A stretch of DNA of 64,000 bases, from positions 372,001 through 436,000 of the forward strand of contig DASZBM010000010.1 in the NCBI GenBank assembly GCA_035944135.1, written 5' to 3'. The position numbers and the translations under genes are program-made. Positions 17,984 to 27,136 of this stretch are shown here, piece after piece. The notes under the pieces were generated by a model. The model searched no databases. It worked only from the letters and a program-made list of their open reading frames with translations, and was not told the DNA's origin. The stretch's first letter is position 1. Each line of letters begins with the position of its first letter. This stretch comes from Acidobacteriaceae bacterium (lineage in GTDB: Bacteria; Acidobacteriota; Terriglobia; Terriglobales; Acidobacteriaceae).

Positions 17984-18386
17984 GCTGGCGACCGCGGTAT
18001 CGTACCGCCGAAGTTCCTCATATGCAATATAGCCTTGAAGATAGCTCTCACGACGGGCATCCGCAGGATTCCTCGCCCGAATCCGCATGGGACGTGTTGA
18101 TTTCCCGTCCGGCTCCCGAATTTGGACGCCCTAACCGCCGAAGAGTTGCCATTTCCTTCGTCGGCCGGTGCACGACGAATTACCCCATGCAACCCCACAG
18201 CGACTCGTGCGTCTAAACAAATAACTGAGAGGCTAATTTCAGACTGTCCCACCCGTAGTAGCATCTCCCTCTTTTTGCCCTCGGGCATCCTCTACATTCC
18301 TTCAGTATCCCCTCCCCGAAAGCCTCTCATGGGCCCGCTGGAAAGCGGGCCCGATCACTTTAAGCCGGGGCGAATAAAATAGGTCT
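17984..18386. other. Intergenic region between divergent aroDE and pgeF
   Basis: 403 bases with no supportable gene; an open frame on the minus strand (17980-18288) has no ribosome site or family resemblance. It should contain both promoters. A 9-bp GC-rich hairpin lies at 18331-18352 just before pgeF. Confidence 0.55.
18331..18352. other. GC-rich hairpin with GNRA-type loop upstream of pgeF
   Basis: Arms GGGCCCGCT and AGCGGGCCC form nine perfect pairs around GGAA. No T-run follows on either strand, so it may be a leader-RNA hairpin for pgeF, whose GTG start is 35 bases further on, rather than a terminator. Confidence 0.45.
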
Positions 18387-19469
18387 GTGAGCAGCAATAC
18401 GACAGATTGGCGCGAAAGCCCGGAAGCGATCGCCGCCGTTGACGCCCTCTTCGCCAGCATCGGCCTCGAGCATGGCCGTCGCGCTACCCGCGCCGGAACC
18501 TGGGCTGGCGGGGAACGCATCAGCCGTCCCAGAACTTCTGAACCATCTGCAAGCTCCCTCAAGGCAAAAAAGCCCCGCCGCGCCCCGGGCGTCATCCGCC
18601 CCGCTGGCTGGGAGGCCTTCCCCTGGCTGCATGCAGGCTTCAGCACTCGCGAAGGCGGCGCCACGACGGTGTACGGCAACCCGGGCGACCTCAACCTCGG
18701 CTGGAGCACTGACGACGAGCCCAAAACCGTCGCCGCCAATCGCCGGCGCTTCCTCGAAGCCGTCGCCGGCCGCAAACCCGCACAACTCGTCGCCGCCCGC
18801 CAGTTCCACAGCAACCTGATCCGCGTCATCGAATCGGCTACAAATCCCCTCGCCACTTCGGACGGGAAGCCCACCCTCCGCGGCGACGGCCTCATCACCG
18901 CCGAGCCTGACCGCCTGCTCGCGATCCTCACCGCCGACTGCGTCCCGGTCCTGGTCGCCGACACCCGCCGCCGCGTCGTCGCGGCCTTCCACGCCGGCTG
19001 GCGCGGCACCCTCGCCCGCATCGTCGAGCGTGGCATCGGTACCATGCGTCTCCAGTTCGGCTCGCGCCCCAAGGACCTCATCGCTGCCATCGGCCCCGGC
19101 ATCGGCTCCTGCTGCTACTCCGTCGGCGAAGAGATTCGCTTCGACTTCGAGAGCCAGTTCGCCTACGCGCCCTCACTCTTCTCTGAGGTCTACGATTCCG
19201 ATCCGGTGCGCGACAAATATCCTCTGCTCTTCCTCACCGCCCGCGCGCCTGGCCACTCAAACATCGGGCCGCAGATTCATCTCGACCTCATCGAAGCCAA
19301 TCGCCGCCAGCTCGTCGACGCCGGCCTGAGCGCTTCAAAGATCTCCGTGGTCGGCGAATGCACCGCTTGCACCCGCCTGCCCAACGGCCAGCGCCGCTAC
19401 TTCAGCCATCGCGACGAGCACGGCTACACCGGCCGCATGCTCTCGGTCATCGGCATTGCCGAATCGTAG
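18387..19469 (+). CDS. pgeF: Peptidoglycan editing factor PgeF (YfiH/laccase-domain family)
   Basis: 360 residues with GTG start. After a variable, basic N-terminal region (about 1-70) the family core follows: GFSTREGG, RQFHSN (metal-site His), LTADCVPVL (Cys), FHAGWRG (His) and GPGIGSCCYSVGEEI. PgeF hydrolyses wrongly made UDP-MurNAc-L-Ser so that L-Ser does not enter peptidoglycan; older annotations call it multicopper polyphenol oxidase. It is longer than the usual 240-270 residues because of the N-terminal region and a loop near 280. It stands alone and ends 30 bases from the convergent ABC permease gene. Confidence 0.92.
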   Translation: MSSNTTDWRESPEAIAAVDALFASIGLEHGRRATRAGTWAGGERISRPRTSEPSASSLKAKKPRRAPGVIRPAGWEAFPWLHAGFSTREGGATTVYGNPGDLNLGWSTDDEPKTVAANRRRFLEAVAGRKPAQLVAARQFHSNLIRVIESATNPLATSDGKPTLRGDGLITAEPDRLLAILTADCVPVLVADTRRRVVAAFHAGWRGTLARIVERGIGTMRLQFGSRPKDLIAAIGPGIGSCCYSVGEEIRFDFESQFAYAPSLFSEVYDSDPVRDKYPLLFLTARAPGHSNIGPQIHLDLIEANRRQLVDAGLSASKISVVGECTACTRLPNGQRRYFSHRDEHGYTGRMLSVIGIAES

Positions 19470-19499
19470 CACTCACCCGTCTACCCTCTATTGTCTGCG

Positions 19500-21317
19500 T
19501 TACGCCTTCTTCTGCAACTCCTCGAACAGCGCATCGCGATGCACCCACGCATACGCATCCAGCTTGTTCAGGTTCACTCTGTAGACCCACAACGCGGCAA
19601 CCGCCGTTCCTGCAAACACCAGCGGCACAATCCAGTCCACCTTCCAGTACCCGGTCACAAACGTCACCGAGCCGCCCACCAGCGCGCACGCCAGCATAAT
19701 TCCCATGCTGAGAAACGCGCTTGCTGGCCGCGCCTGTTTCTGCGCCGTCCGTCCCGGATCAATCTTTTTCGGTGACCGCATCGACATGTAGTTGCCCACT
19801 GTCATCTCGATCAGCAGTGTTGTCACCATCCACAACATTGCACCCAGCAGTACTATCGGCGAAGGCAGCTTCGCAGAGTACGACAGCACCGCCAGAATCG
19901 CTAGGGTCTCCGCGATCGCCAGTCCCGCGCAGAGCACATTCTTTCCGATCATCACCTCGCGCATCCGCACCGGCGCGAGGAAGTACGTCTGCGTCCCCGC
20001 CCCATCCAGCCCAAACGAGTTGAATGACATCGGAAACACCCCGAGCAGTCCATACGCCAGCGCTCCCACCAGCACTGTCGGCCCATGCCACGACCGCGAC
20101 GCCCACCGCCCCGCGAAGATCAACACCATCACCAGCGGCATCACCAGTCCATAGAACAGCCCCGTATTGCGCCGCAGATACAACAGCTCCTTCGCCGCGA
20201 CCACTCGCACCACATCCGCCGGCCGCGACGACGCCGCAACAAATGTCCCCTGCGCCGAATGCGTCACCTCATGTTTCGTCGCCTTCGCCTCGCGCACCAC
20301 GTTCGCCGGATCGCTCAAATTCTCTCCGCGATACTCGGTCCGCATCCGCAACGAAAACACAAACAGAAACACGCACCCCCATGCCGCCACGAGCACGTTG
20401 TCGCCCGCGAACGCGGCCACATTGCCGCGCCTCGCCGCTCGAATCGATCTGCCTGCAAGCTCTGGCGGCAACACACTCAGATACGGCTCTACCTTCGCCA
20501 CTGTCTGCTGCACGGCGACAATCTTGTTCAGGTCCACTCTGCGGTTGTGATACGCAGGGTTGTAAAGAAAATTCAGTCCCTGCGCGCCGATCGAGAACAG
20601 AAAGATCAGCGCCGTGAAAGCCTCGCGCGCGCGTCGCGTCGAAAGCCAGCGATCCACCCAGGCGAAAATCGTCCGCGTGAACAGCACGTTCACCACCGCG
20701 AACACCGCCATCGCGCCGAACGCCCATCCTGCAATCGCCGGCCTCACAATCGCCACACCGACCGCCGCCGCCAGCGACATCAGCGTCACGACGATGTTCC
20801 CCGGCGCCAGAATCCCGAAGAACAACCGCACCGCCGTGTAACTCCGCACACCCATCGGAAACCGGATGAGCTGTTTCGGATCGAACGTCGTTCCGGGCTG
20901 CCCGAGATTAAGGTTCGCCAGTTGACTCAGCAGAAAGATTCCCCACAGCACCCAGCTCACTCGCTCAAGATGCCCGCTCGCGACTGCCCACGCGGCCGTC
21001 GCGCCCGCGCCAAAGCACAGGCCTCCTACGATCGCGAGCGCTATAGGCGCCACACTCAGCGTGGCCGCCAGGTCGCTCTTTCCGCCCTTGCGCCGAAAGC
21101 CATTCAGATACATCTGCCAGCGCAGGCGCGCAATCGCCCGATACTGCTCGCGCGTCTGCGCCGCCGTCCACCTTCTCGAGGCCCGCGCATTGGGTGCCCC
21201 ATTCATGGCGGCGGTTTTCTCATCGCCATGGGTGGGCTCAAGGCCCGCGTTGGCTCTCAGCTCACCGGGGTCCCCCGCGAGCGTTCCTTGCTCGGTGGGG
21301 TGGTTTAGCTCAGCCAC
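19500..21317 (-). CDS. ABC-2 type exporter permease
   Basis: 605 residues from a GTG that overlaps the end of the ATPase gene by 13 bases. About 12 hydrophobic segments follow a polar N-terminal region of about 80 residues. The length and spacing fit large ABC-2 permeases that pair with one cytosolic ATPase. Substrate unknown. Oddity: residues about 6-45 (EQGTLAGDPGELRANAGLE, PTHGDEKTAAMNGAPNA) are encoded by DNA that resembles a dispersed palindromic element also seen in the intergenic region near 27.07 kb, so the N-terminus looks like an in-frame insertion of repeat DNA; the native start may be further in, near RRWTAAQTREQYRAIARLR. Confidence 0.85.
   Translation of the reverse strand: MAELNHPTEQGTLAGDPGELRANAGLEPTHGDEKTAAMNGAPNARASRRWTAAQTREQYRAIARLRWQMYLNGFRRKGGKSDLAATLSVAPIALAIVGGLCFGAGATAAWAVASGHLERVSWVLWGIFLLSQLANLNLGQPGTTFDPKQLIRFPMGVRSYTAVRLFFGILAPGNIVVTLMSLAAAVGVAIVRPAIAGWAFGAMAVFAVVNVLFTRTIFAWVDRWLSTRRAREAFTALIFLFSIGAQGLNFLYNPAYHNRRVDLNKIVAVQQTVAKVEPYLSVLPPELAGRSIRAARRGNVAAFAGDNVLVAAWGCVFLFVFSLRMRTEYRGENLSDPANVVREAKATKHEVTHSAQGTFVAASSRPADVVRVVAAKELLYLRRNTGLFYGLVMPLVMVLIFAGRWASRSWHGPTVLVGALAYGLLGVFPMSFNSFGLDGAGTQTYFLAPVRMREVMIGKNVLCAGLAIAETLAILAVLSYSAKLPSPIVLLGAMLWMVTTLLIEMTVGNYMSMRSPKKIDPGRTAQKQARPASAFLSMGIMLACALVGGSVTFVTGYWKVDWIVPLVFAGTAVAALWVYRVNLNKLDAYAWVHRDALFEELQKKA
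21192..21237. repeat. Dispersed palindromic element inside the permease N-terminus
   Basis: GGGTGCCCCATTCATG at 21192-21207 recurs exactly at 27067-27082. Both copies continue into a stem with CATG-containing arms: here CATGGCG and CGCCATG, there CATGTGCG and CGCGCATG. The loop differs and the arms co-vary, which supports a structured repeat family. Confidence 0.6.
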
Positions 21318-22117
21318 GCGAGCTCCCCTTCCCGCACGCCAGTGTCGCCATCATCCTTGCCCACCACATTCAGAAAGATCTGTTCCAGCGTCAGCCGCGA
21401 TCCCGCGCCATTCGTTTCTGCCGCCAACGGCAGCTTCGCCTGCACACCCGCGCGCAACTCCTCCAGCGATCCATGCGCCACGATTCGCCCATGATCAATG
21501 ATTGCGATATGCGAGCACAGCCGCTCCACAATCTCCAGCACATGCGAGGTCAAAAAGATTGTCGCTCCGCGCGCAATCATCCCCTGCAGCATCGACTTCA
21601 GCGTTCCCGCTGCAACAGCATCCACGCCCTCGAACGGCTCATCCAGAAACAACACCTTCGGCCCGTGGATCACGGCCGCTGCCAGTGCCAGCTTCTTTCC
21701 CATGCCGTGCGAAAAATCCGCGATGAGTTTCTTCGGCTCATTCGCCAGGTTCATGAACTCCAGCAGCTCGGCGGTTCTTTCCTGCGACGTGCGCCTGTCT
21801 AGCCCATACATCCGGCCCACAAACTCCAGGTATTCACGTGCAGTCAGTTTCCCGAACAGCGCCATGCCCTCCGGCACAACACCGATGTTCCGCTTCACCT
21901 CCAGCGGATTTCGAAACAGATCTTCCCCCAGGATCTGAATGCTGCCTGTCGTAGGCGCAAGCAGTCCCGTCATCATCTTGATGGTCGTGGATTTTCCGGC
22001 TCCGTTCGGTCCAAGGAACCCGAAGAACTGCCCCGGCTCAACTTCAAGATCAATGTGATCGACAGCCGTAAACTCGTTGAAGCTTCGGCTGAGGTCGTGC
22101 ACCGCAATCGCAGACAT
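21305..22117 (-). CDS. ABC transporter ATP-binding protein
   Basis: 270 residues. Walker A GPNGAGKST, Q-loop region, signature FSHGMGKKLALA (a divergent form of LSGGQ found in ABC-2 exporter ATPases), Walker B VLFLDEPFEG and the switch His in LTSHVLE. It energises the membrane protein encoded directly downstream; the two overlap by 13 bases. Export of a polysaccharide, lipid, drug or ion are all possible. Confidence 0.93.
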   Translation of the reverse strand: MSAIAVHDLSRSFNEFTAVDHIDLEVEPGQFFGFLGPNGAGKSTTIKMMTGLLAPTTGSIQILGEDLFRNPLEVKRNIGVVPEGMALFGKLTAREYLEFVGRMYGLDRRTSQERTAELLEFMNLANEPKKLIADFSHGMGKKLALAAAVIHGPKVLFLDEPFEGVDAVAAGTLKSMLQGMIARGATIFLTSHVLEIVERLCSHIAIIDHGRIVAHGSLEELRAGVQAKLPLAAETNGAGSRLTLEQIFLNVVGKDDGDTGVREGELAWLS

Positions 22118-22144
22118 GTTGAGCCGAGTGTACGTTATCGCCGA

Positions 22145-22522
22145 TTACATTGGCGGCGGATGATGCGGGTCGACATTACCATCGTCGCCGCGCCCGCCCG
22201 CGGCCTCGCCGTCGCGCCCGGCCTTCTGCGTCCGCGATGTCGCCTCCGACGGGTTCACGAGGTCGCGCAACTCTTTGCTCGGCTTGAAGAAGGGAACCCT
22301 CTTCGCCGGAACCGCGACCGCAGCTCCCGTCTTTGGATTGCGGCCTGTGCGTGAGTTACGCTGCCGCGTTCTGAAGCTCCCAAAACCTCGGACCTCCACC
22401 TTGTCGTTCGCCTTCAGTGCACCAATGATGGACTCAAAGAGCGTATCGACAATAACCTCACCGTCGCGGCGGGTGAGGTCGCCGAGTGCAGTGACCTGGT
22501 CCACTAGATCAGCTTTCGTCAT
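22145..22522 (-). CDS. HU/IHF-family DNA-bending protein
   Basis: 125 residues. Residues 1-92 are a complete HU/IHF fold, with GFGSFRTRQRNSRTGRNPKTG (in part) giving the DNA-intercalating beta arm and AKRVPFFKPSKELRDLVN the C-terminal helix; the pattern is closest to IHF beta. Residues 93-125 form an extra Gly/Asp/His/Pro tail (GGRGDDGNVDPHHPPPM) not found in E. coli HU. It may act in nucleoid structure, replication or recombination. GGGAGAAG lies upstream of the ATG, and a symmetric site is found at 22577-22593. Confidence 0.92.
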   Translation of the reverse strand: MTKADLVDQVTALGDLTRRDGEVIVDTLFESIIGALKANDKVEVRGFGSFRTRQRNSRTGRNPKTGAAVAVPAKRVPFFKPSKELRDLVNPSEATSRTQKAGRDGEAAGGRGDDGNVDPHHPPPM

Positions 22523-22576
22523 GAGGGTCTTCTCCCGGGCCAGAGAATCTCGCGCTAGCGGTTCATTGCCCCTTTA

Positions 22577-22593
22577 GTCTAAGCCACTTAGAC
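22577..22593. promoter_or_regulatory. Palindrome upstream of the HU-like gene
   Basis: Perfect 7-bp arms GTCTAAG and CTTAGAC around CCA, 55-71 bases upstream of the HU-like start. Position and symmetry fit a dimeric regulator site; the protein that would bind is unknown. Confidence 0.4.
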
Positions 22594-22705
22594 GCGTTCC
22601 ACTCATCAACGTGACTCACCCGGTGCAAAAATTACTGGTTTTCGCTCCTTGGTGTAGCCAAGTGAGATGCCGCCCAGGCTTCCCGCGCGTCCATTCATGA
22701 AAGAA

Positions 22706-22733
22706 AAGCCCGTGCCAAAGCACGGGCTTTTTT
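22706..22733 (-). terminator. Rho-independent terminator after the beta-rich lipoprotein gene
   Basis: Perfect 9-bp stem AAGCCCGTG (22706-22714) and CACGGGCTT (22721-22729), loop CCAAAG. It follows the stop at 22749 on the minus strand and continues TTTTCTTT; the plus side also has six T, so it can work in both directions. Confidence 0.85.
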
Positions 22734-22748
22734 GGTCGTGATTCGAGG

Positions 22749-24725
22749 CTAATGGGTCGGTTCTGTGCCCACCAGGTTGCCGCTGGTGATCTGCGCCGAG
22801 ACTGGTGTAATCGTCGGGTAGCCCGCGCCTACAATCTCGGTCAGGGTAAACGTCCCTGGAGTGCAGTTCGTTGTGGTGCAGCCCGCGTTCGTCACCCAGA
22901 CGTTGCCAACCACATCCACCCCGATACCGTACGGCGTCGTCGCGGTTCCTCCATTGTTGGTACCGTGCAGAAGCATATTGACGGGAATATTGAGGGCCCC
23001 GCTGCTGTTCAGATAAATGCTGCTGCCGGTAGCCGTCGGATTGTTTACCGGAACCCGAACCACGCCGCTGGTGGTGGCATCGGCGACCCAGAGCTGCTTT
23101 CCGCCGTCGATCGCCGCACCCCATATTGCGTCCTGTGGCGCGCCCGCGAAGTTATAGCAGGCCGACGCCGAGTAGATGCAGAGACCGGAGGGGTTACCGC
23201 CAGTCCCTGCGGACCGCACTCCGATGTCGTCGTTGCCGGTATAAATCACCTGTCCGGCATCATCGTTGGCATTCACAATGTCGTTCGCGGTTGATCCACT
23301 CACGTAGTACTCACGCATAATGCTTGTCGTCGGATCCGTGATCGCAACCGCGTCGCCATTGCTCACGTCGCCGGCGATCGACTGCACCGGGAAGGCGAAC
23401 GTCACTCCCGACACGATCGAGTACCCCGACCGGTTCGACGAGATATTCGCCAGTTCGTAGCGGCCCCCGTCGGTAATCCCAATGTTGATCCGGTCGTCGC
23501 CGCCAACCGTCACGCTCTCGCTGTTCGTGTTCGGCAGGGACACCGTCTCTGTCGTCGAGGGCGCCGTCACCAGGTACCCCGGTACAGTCGGGTTTGCGCT
23601 GTCGTTGTACCACGCATAGCCGTTCGCATCGATCGCCACCTGTTGCGGGAAAACCATGCTTGTCGTGTTGTAAGGTCCGCTGAACGACTGCGTCGTCGGA
23701 TCGAAGACCGCCGCGCCAACCTGTCCCGACGCATTGCTCGGGAACCAGATTCTGCCTGTGCTGTCGATATCCAGTGTGCTCAGCGTGCCCGTGTTAACCG
23801 CCAGTCCCAGCGATGAGGTCGTATAGCTCACGCCAATCGACCAGTCATTCGGCTGCGTGGCCAGCCCCGCAAACGGAGGCGTCGTCGTTCCCAGGTTGTA
23901 CAGGTTTGCGACCTGCGTCGTCGGATACAAAGCCATCTGCACCGCCGCCTGAAGCGTGTCGGACGGCCGCGTCGCTGCTCCATTCTTCGTATAGTTGAAC
24001 AGCTTCCCGCAGGGCGTCTTGGTCTCCGTCCCGTTCGGCGATCCCGCGGTGTTGATGCAGGCCGCCAGAATGTTCGCGATCGTGTTGATCTTCGCCGCCT
24101 CAATCGTGATTCCCGGCGAGTTCTGGGCCGGCGCACCGACTGCAGTTTCAATAATCGAAGGAATCGTGTAGTTATTGCCCCGCACAATACCGGCCGAGTA
24201 CTGAAGCTGGTTATTCGACACGGTCGACGGGCCGCCGAACCAGTCATTCGCTCCGTTCGCTCCGCCCAGCGTCGTCGAGAAGAAGTGCGACAAGGTGAAG
24301 GCCAGCCCCACCGTCGTCACCTCGTTCAGGATCACGTAGCTCTGCTGCGCGCTCGCACACGGCCCCAGGCCCGCGCCCAGCACCGCGGATCCATTGTTGC
24401 CGGCGCCGGAATTGCCGCCGATTCCCAATATGTACACCGGCGTGTTCGACTGCGGGCAGGTGTACGGCGGCAGGGTGAAGTTCCCGTTCACGTCCGTGGT
24501 CGTCGAGGACAGAATGGTGCCCGTCGATCCGTATCCCGTCGTGCCCATCGCGAGGACCGAGATCGTCGCATTCGCCACCGGCTGCTGTCCGCCGAAGGCT
24601 CGGCCCGCAATCCCGGGTGACTCCACATTTGCGGTCACCGTGGACACCTGGTCCATACCGCAGCCGGTTAATAACAGCGCGGGTATAAGAGTCGTCACAC
24701 CGCAAAGCATGAGCTTGAGTCGCAT
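22749..24725 (-). CDS. Large secreted lipoprotein with carboxypeptidase-like and NHL-like beta regions
   Basis: 658 residues from the ATG at 24725, chosen because GGAGG lies 5 bases upstream and a lipoprotein signal follows at once (MRLKLMLCGVTTLIPALLLTGC, lipobox LTGC). Residues about 30-90 look like a carboxypeptidase regulatory-like beta domain (GRAFGGQQPVANATISVL...TTDVNGNFTLPPYTCP), then a helical segment with Cys pairs (about 90-250), then a C-terminal beta-propeller-like half (about 285-640: TLDIDSTGRIWFPSNASGQ, QVAIDANGYAWYND, PYGIGVDVVGNVWVTNAG). Family members are common in acidobacteria and are of unknown function; a sugar or protein binding role on the outer membrane is possible. 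It is a single-gene unit closed by a strong terminator. Confidence 0.8.
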   Translation of the reverse strand: MRLKLMLCGVTTLIPALLLTGCGMDQVSTVTANVESPGIAGRAFGGQQPVANATISVLAMGTTGYGSTGTILSSTTTDVNGNFTLPPYTCPQSNTPVYILGIGGNSGAGNNGSAVLGAGLGPCASAQQSYVILNEVTTVGLAFTLSHFFSTTLGGANGANDWFGGPSTVSNNQLQYSAGIVRGNNYTIPSIIETAVGAPAQNSPGITIEAAKINTIANILAACINTAGSPNGTETKTPCGKLFNYTKNGAATRPSDTLQAAVQMALYPTTQVANLYNLGTTTPPFAGLATQPNDWSIGVSYTTSSLGLAVNTGTLSTLDIDSTGRIWFPSNASGQVGAAVFDPTTQSFSGPYNTTSMVFPQQVAIDANGYAWYNDSANPTVPGYLVTAPSTTETVSLPNTNSESVTVGGDDRINIGITDGGRYELANISSNRSGYSIVSGVTFAFPVQSIAGDVSNGDAVAITDPTTSIMREYYVSGSTANDIVNANDDAGQVIYTGNDDIGVRSAGTGGNPSGLCIYSASACYNFAGAPQDAIWGAAIDGGKQLWVADATTSGVVRVPVNNPTATGSSIYLNSSGALNIPVNMLLHGTNNGGTATTPYGIGVDVVGNVWVTNAGCTTTNCTPGTFTLTEIVGAGYPTITPVSAQITSGNLVGTEPTH

Positions 24726-25056
24726 TCGGGCCTCCGGAGTCGCCACGTTTGAGGGATACAAGGGTTCTGAAGGTGTTATACACCGGCACTAGAACGGTTA
24801 AGAGCACCCTTAGAATATGTAGGGTTGCAAATATTCTGCAAACCTCCAATGTCACGTTACATACGTGCCCGTGTCGCCCCCCGAGAGAACACGCCGCACG
24901 CCTTCCCTCATGTGCTTAGGTGGCGTCCAAATCGTCTTTACTTTCAGTATTTTAGGCGGAACTGTCCCACGCGCACCCGATCGCCTTGGAGGCGGTGAAA
25001 GATCCGCGCCCGGTGCGGCGCTTCCGCGCGGCATTGTCTGCTATCCGACCCTCAGC
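24726..25056. other. Intergenic region upstream of the lipoprotein gene
   Basis: 331 bases between two minus-strand genes. It must hold the lipoprotein gene promoter and the end of the sppA transcript. The part next to the lipoprotein gene is relatively AT-rich (24760-24850). No hairpin with a T-run and no supportable small gene were seen. Confidence 0.5.
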
Positions 25057-26091
25057 CTATTTCCACAAGAAGTAAAATCCAGGCGCCTGATTCAGCACAC
25101 TTGTCGGATTTGCAAACAGTTCCGTTGTGTCATCGCCGGTCAGTAGCCCGAGCAATCCATGTTTGTCCTTGGCAGGACGTACCACGTGAGGTTCCCCCTT
25201 TATGCCCACGCGCTTGGCTGTATCCAGCAGTGCTGTCCTGAAACCGGCCTGCTGGTCGATCAGCCCCAGCGGCTGGGCCTGCTCGCCCGTCCACACCTGT
25301 CCCGTCGCCAGCGGCTGAATCTTGTCCGCGCTCGTATGCCGGCCCGCCGCCACATCGTGGATGAACTGCGCATACATGTTGTCGATCAGCCCCTGGAAGT
25401 ACGCCTGCTCCTGCGGCGTCATGTCGCGCGTCGGGTCGCCGGCATCCTTCAGCTGCCCATCGTGCAGGTTCACATTCTTCAGCTTCGCCCACTTCAGCAG
25501 CTCGCCGTAGTTCGTCCACTCCATAATTACGCCAATCGACCCCACCACACTCGCCTGGTTCGCATAGATCTTGTCGCACGCGGAAGCGATGTAGTACGCC
25601 CCTGACGCACCCACACTCTCCACCGACGCCACCACCGGCTTGTGCAGATCGTTCCTTACCCGCAGCACCTCGTGGTACACCTCTTGGCTCGCCGCCGCTC
25701 CTCCGCCCGGCGAGTCGATGTGCAGCACGATTGCCTTGATCCCGTCGTCGTTCCCGAACCTCTCCAACTGCTTGTCGATCTTGTCCGCGTCCACAATCAC
25801 GCCGCTGATATCGATCACTCCGATGCTCGGCTCGCCGAAGCTCGACGTTCCGCCCGTTGCCGACATCGCCACGACCATATGGCTGAACATCACCATAAAC
25901 GTGATCGCGATGATCGCGACGATCGCCGCAAAAATGGCCGCCAAGAACCACCCCGATCGCTTCGGCGCCTGATTCGCATACGCATACGGATACCCGTACG
26001 GCGGATATCCATACGGCCCCGGCGCGGGCACACCTGCCTGCGGCTGCTGCTGTGAATACGGCGAATACGGAGGTCTCGGTTGCTCGCTCAT
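25057..26091 (-). CDS. sppA: Signal peptide peptidase SppA (short form)
   Basis: 344 residues from the ATG at 26091; a longer frame to 26196 is not supported. The first 45 residues are a cytosolic Pro/Tyr/Gly-rich region (YGYPPYGYPYAYANQAPK), then one membrane anchor (about 48-75) and a S49 protease domain. The nucleophile Ser lies in VGASGAYYIAS and the domain begins IGVIDISGVIVDADK. Short SppA proteins act as oligomers with the active sites facing the periplasm and degrade signal peptides left in the membrane. The repeated Pro/Tyr N-terminal tail is an uncommon addition. Divergent from the GT2 gene. Confidence 0.92.
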   Translation of the reverse strand: MSEQPRPPYSPYSQQQPQAGVPAPGPYGYPPYGYPYAYANQAPKRSGWFLAAIFAAIVAIIAITFMVMFSHMVVAMSATGGTSSFGEPSIGVIDISGVIVDADKIDKQLERFGNDDGIKAIVLHIDSPGGGAAASQEVYHEVLRVRNDLHKPVVASVESVGASGAYYIASACDKIYANQASVVGSIGVIMEWTNYGELLKWAKLKNVNLHDGQLKDAGDPTRDMTPQEQAYFQGLIDNMYAQFIHDVAAGRHTSADKIQPLATGQVWTGEQAQPLGLIDQQAGFRTALLDTAKRVGIKGEPHVVRPAKDKHGLLGLLTGDDTTELFANPTSVLNQAPGFYFLWK

Positions 26092-26229
26092 AACCGCCGA
26101 GTGTAGCAGCGCCCGCATCCCCGCGTCTCCCGCCGTTAGGCCCTCATTGCTAATGCCCCTCTGTAAAAATGCCGTATCATAAACTCGCCACTGCACGGAT
26201 TTTTACCAACGCAGCGCGGACCAAGGCAC

Positions 26230-27045
26230 GTGAACCCTCCCAGCCTCAGCATCGTCATCCCGGCCTACAACGAGGGCGCGCGGATCGAAAACGCCCTCGA
26301 TCGCGTCCTCTCCTGCGTCGCCGAGCGCCGCTGGAACGCCGAAGTCCTCGTCGTCGACGATGGCTCTTCCGACTCGACCGCCAAGATCGTCTGCGAGTGG
26401 ATGAAGTCCCACCCCAACCTTCACCTCATCCACAACGACGGCAACCGCGGCAAAGGCTTCTCCGTCCGCAACGGCCTCCTACAGGCCCAGGGCGCGGTCG
26501 TCATGTTTACCGACGCTGACCTCTCCTCGCCCATCGAGGAAGCCGAGCGTCTCTTCGCCGCACTCGATGCCGGCGCCGACGTCGCCATCGGCTCCCGCTG
26601 GCTCGAGCGCCAGCGCCAGACCATTCACCAGCCCCTCTACCGCCGTTTCTTCGGCCGCTGCTTCAACTGGGTCACCCGCAAGCTCATGGGCCTGCCCTAC
26701 AAGGACACCCAGTGCGGCTTCAAGGCCTTCAAACGCGACGCCGCGCAGGTCATCTTCCGTCTCCAGACCATCGAGCGTTGGGGCTTCGACCCCGAAATCC
26801 TCTTCATCGCCCGCAAGCTCGGCTACAGGATCGACGAGGTACCGGTCACCTGGGGTCATGACGAGCGTTCCCGCATCAGCTATCTCAAAGACGGCATGAA
26901 GATGCTCCAGGACATGGCCCACATCCGCAGGAACTCACTCCGCGGACGCTACGACGAAGCCATCGCCGCCATGAAGGACACGAGCACCATGATCACCGCC
27001 CCCGCCGCCCGCCCCGACCCCATCCCCGCAAAAGCAATCCGTTAA
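26230..27045 (+). CDS. GT2-family glycosyltransferase, dolichyl/undecaprenyl-phosphate sugar synthase type
   Basis: 271 residues, GTG start. A GT-A domain: SIVIPAYNEGARIENAL, VLVVDDGSSDST, the metal-binding DADLSSP, and the acceptor region YKDTQCGFKAFKRDAA, which is typical of ALG5/DPM-type synthases that move glucose or mannose from a nucleotide sugar to a polyprenyl phosphate. The C-terminus (about 230-271) is Ala/Pro-rich without a membrane helix, so it should be membrane-associated only. No glycan cluster surrounds it. Confidence 0.88.
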   Translation: MNPPSLSIVIPAYNEGARIENALDRVLSCVAERRWNAEVLVVDDGSSDSTAKIVCEWMKSHPNLHLIHNDGNRGKGFSVRNGLLQAQGAVVMFTDADLSSPIEEAERLFAALDAGADVAIGSRWLERQRQTIHQPLYRRFFGRCFNWVTRKLMGLPYKDTQCGFKAFKRDAAQVIFRLQTIERWGFDPEILFIARKLGYRIDEVPVTWGHDERSRISYLKDGMKMLQDMAHIRRNSLRGRYDEAIAAMKDTSTMITAPAARPDPIPAKAIR

Positions 27046-27066
27046 TAGTTAGTCGGCGCCGACACC

Positions 27067-27129
27067 GGGTGCCCCATTCATGTGCGGCTTCCTCGCGCAT
27101 GAGAGGGTATCGCGCGTTAAGACGCGCGA
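27067..27129. repeat. Composite palindromic intergenic repeat
   Basis: It begins GGGTGCCCCATTCATG (also at 21192), goes through a hairpin with arms TCATGTGCG/CGCGCATGA, and ends in a second hairpin with arms TATCGCGCG (27108-27116) and CGCGCGA around TTAAGA. The last 25 bases (27105-27129) recur exactly at 29549-29573. Confidence 0.65.
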
Positions 27130-27136
27130 GGCTTCA

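Noticed and set aside
18331-18352. GC-rich hairpin before pgeF as a terminator for a plus-strand gene
   Set aside because: No plus-strand gene ends upstream and no T-run follows on either side.
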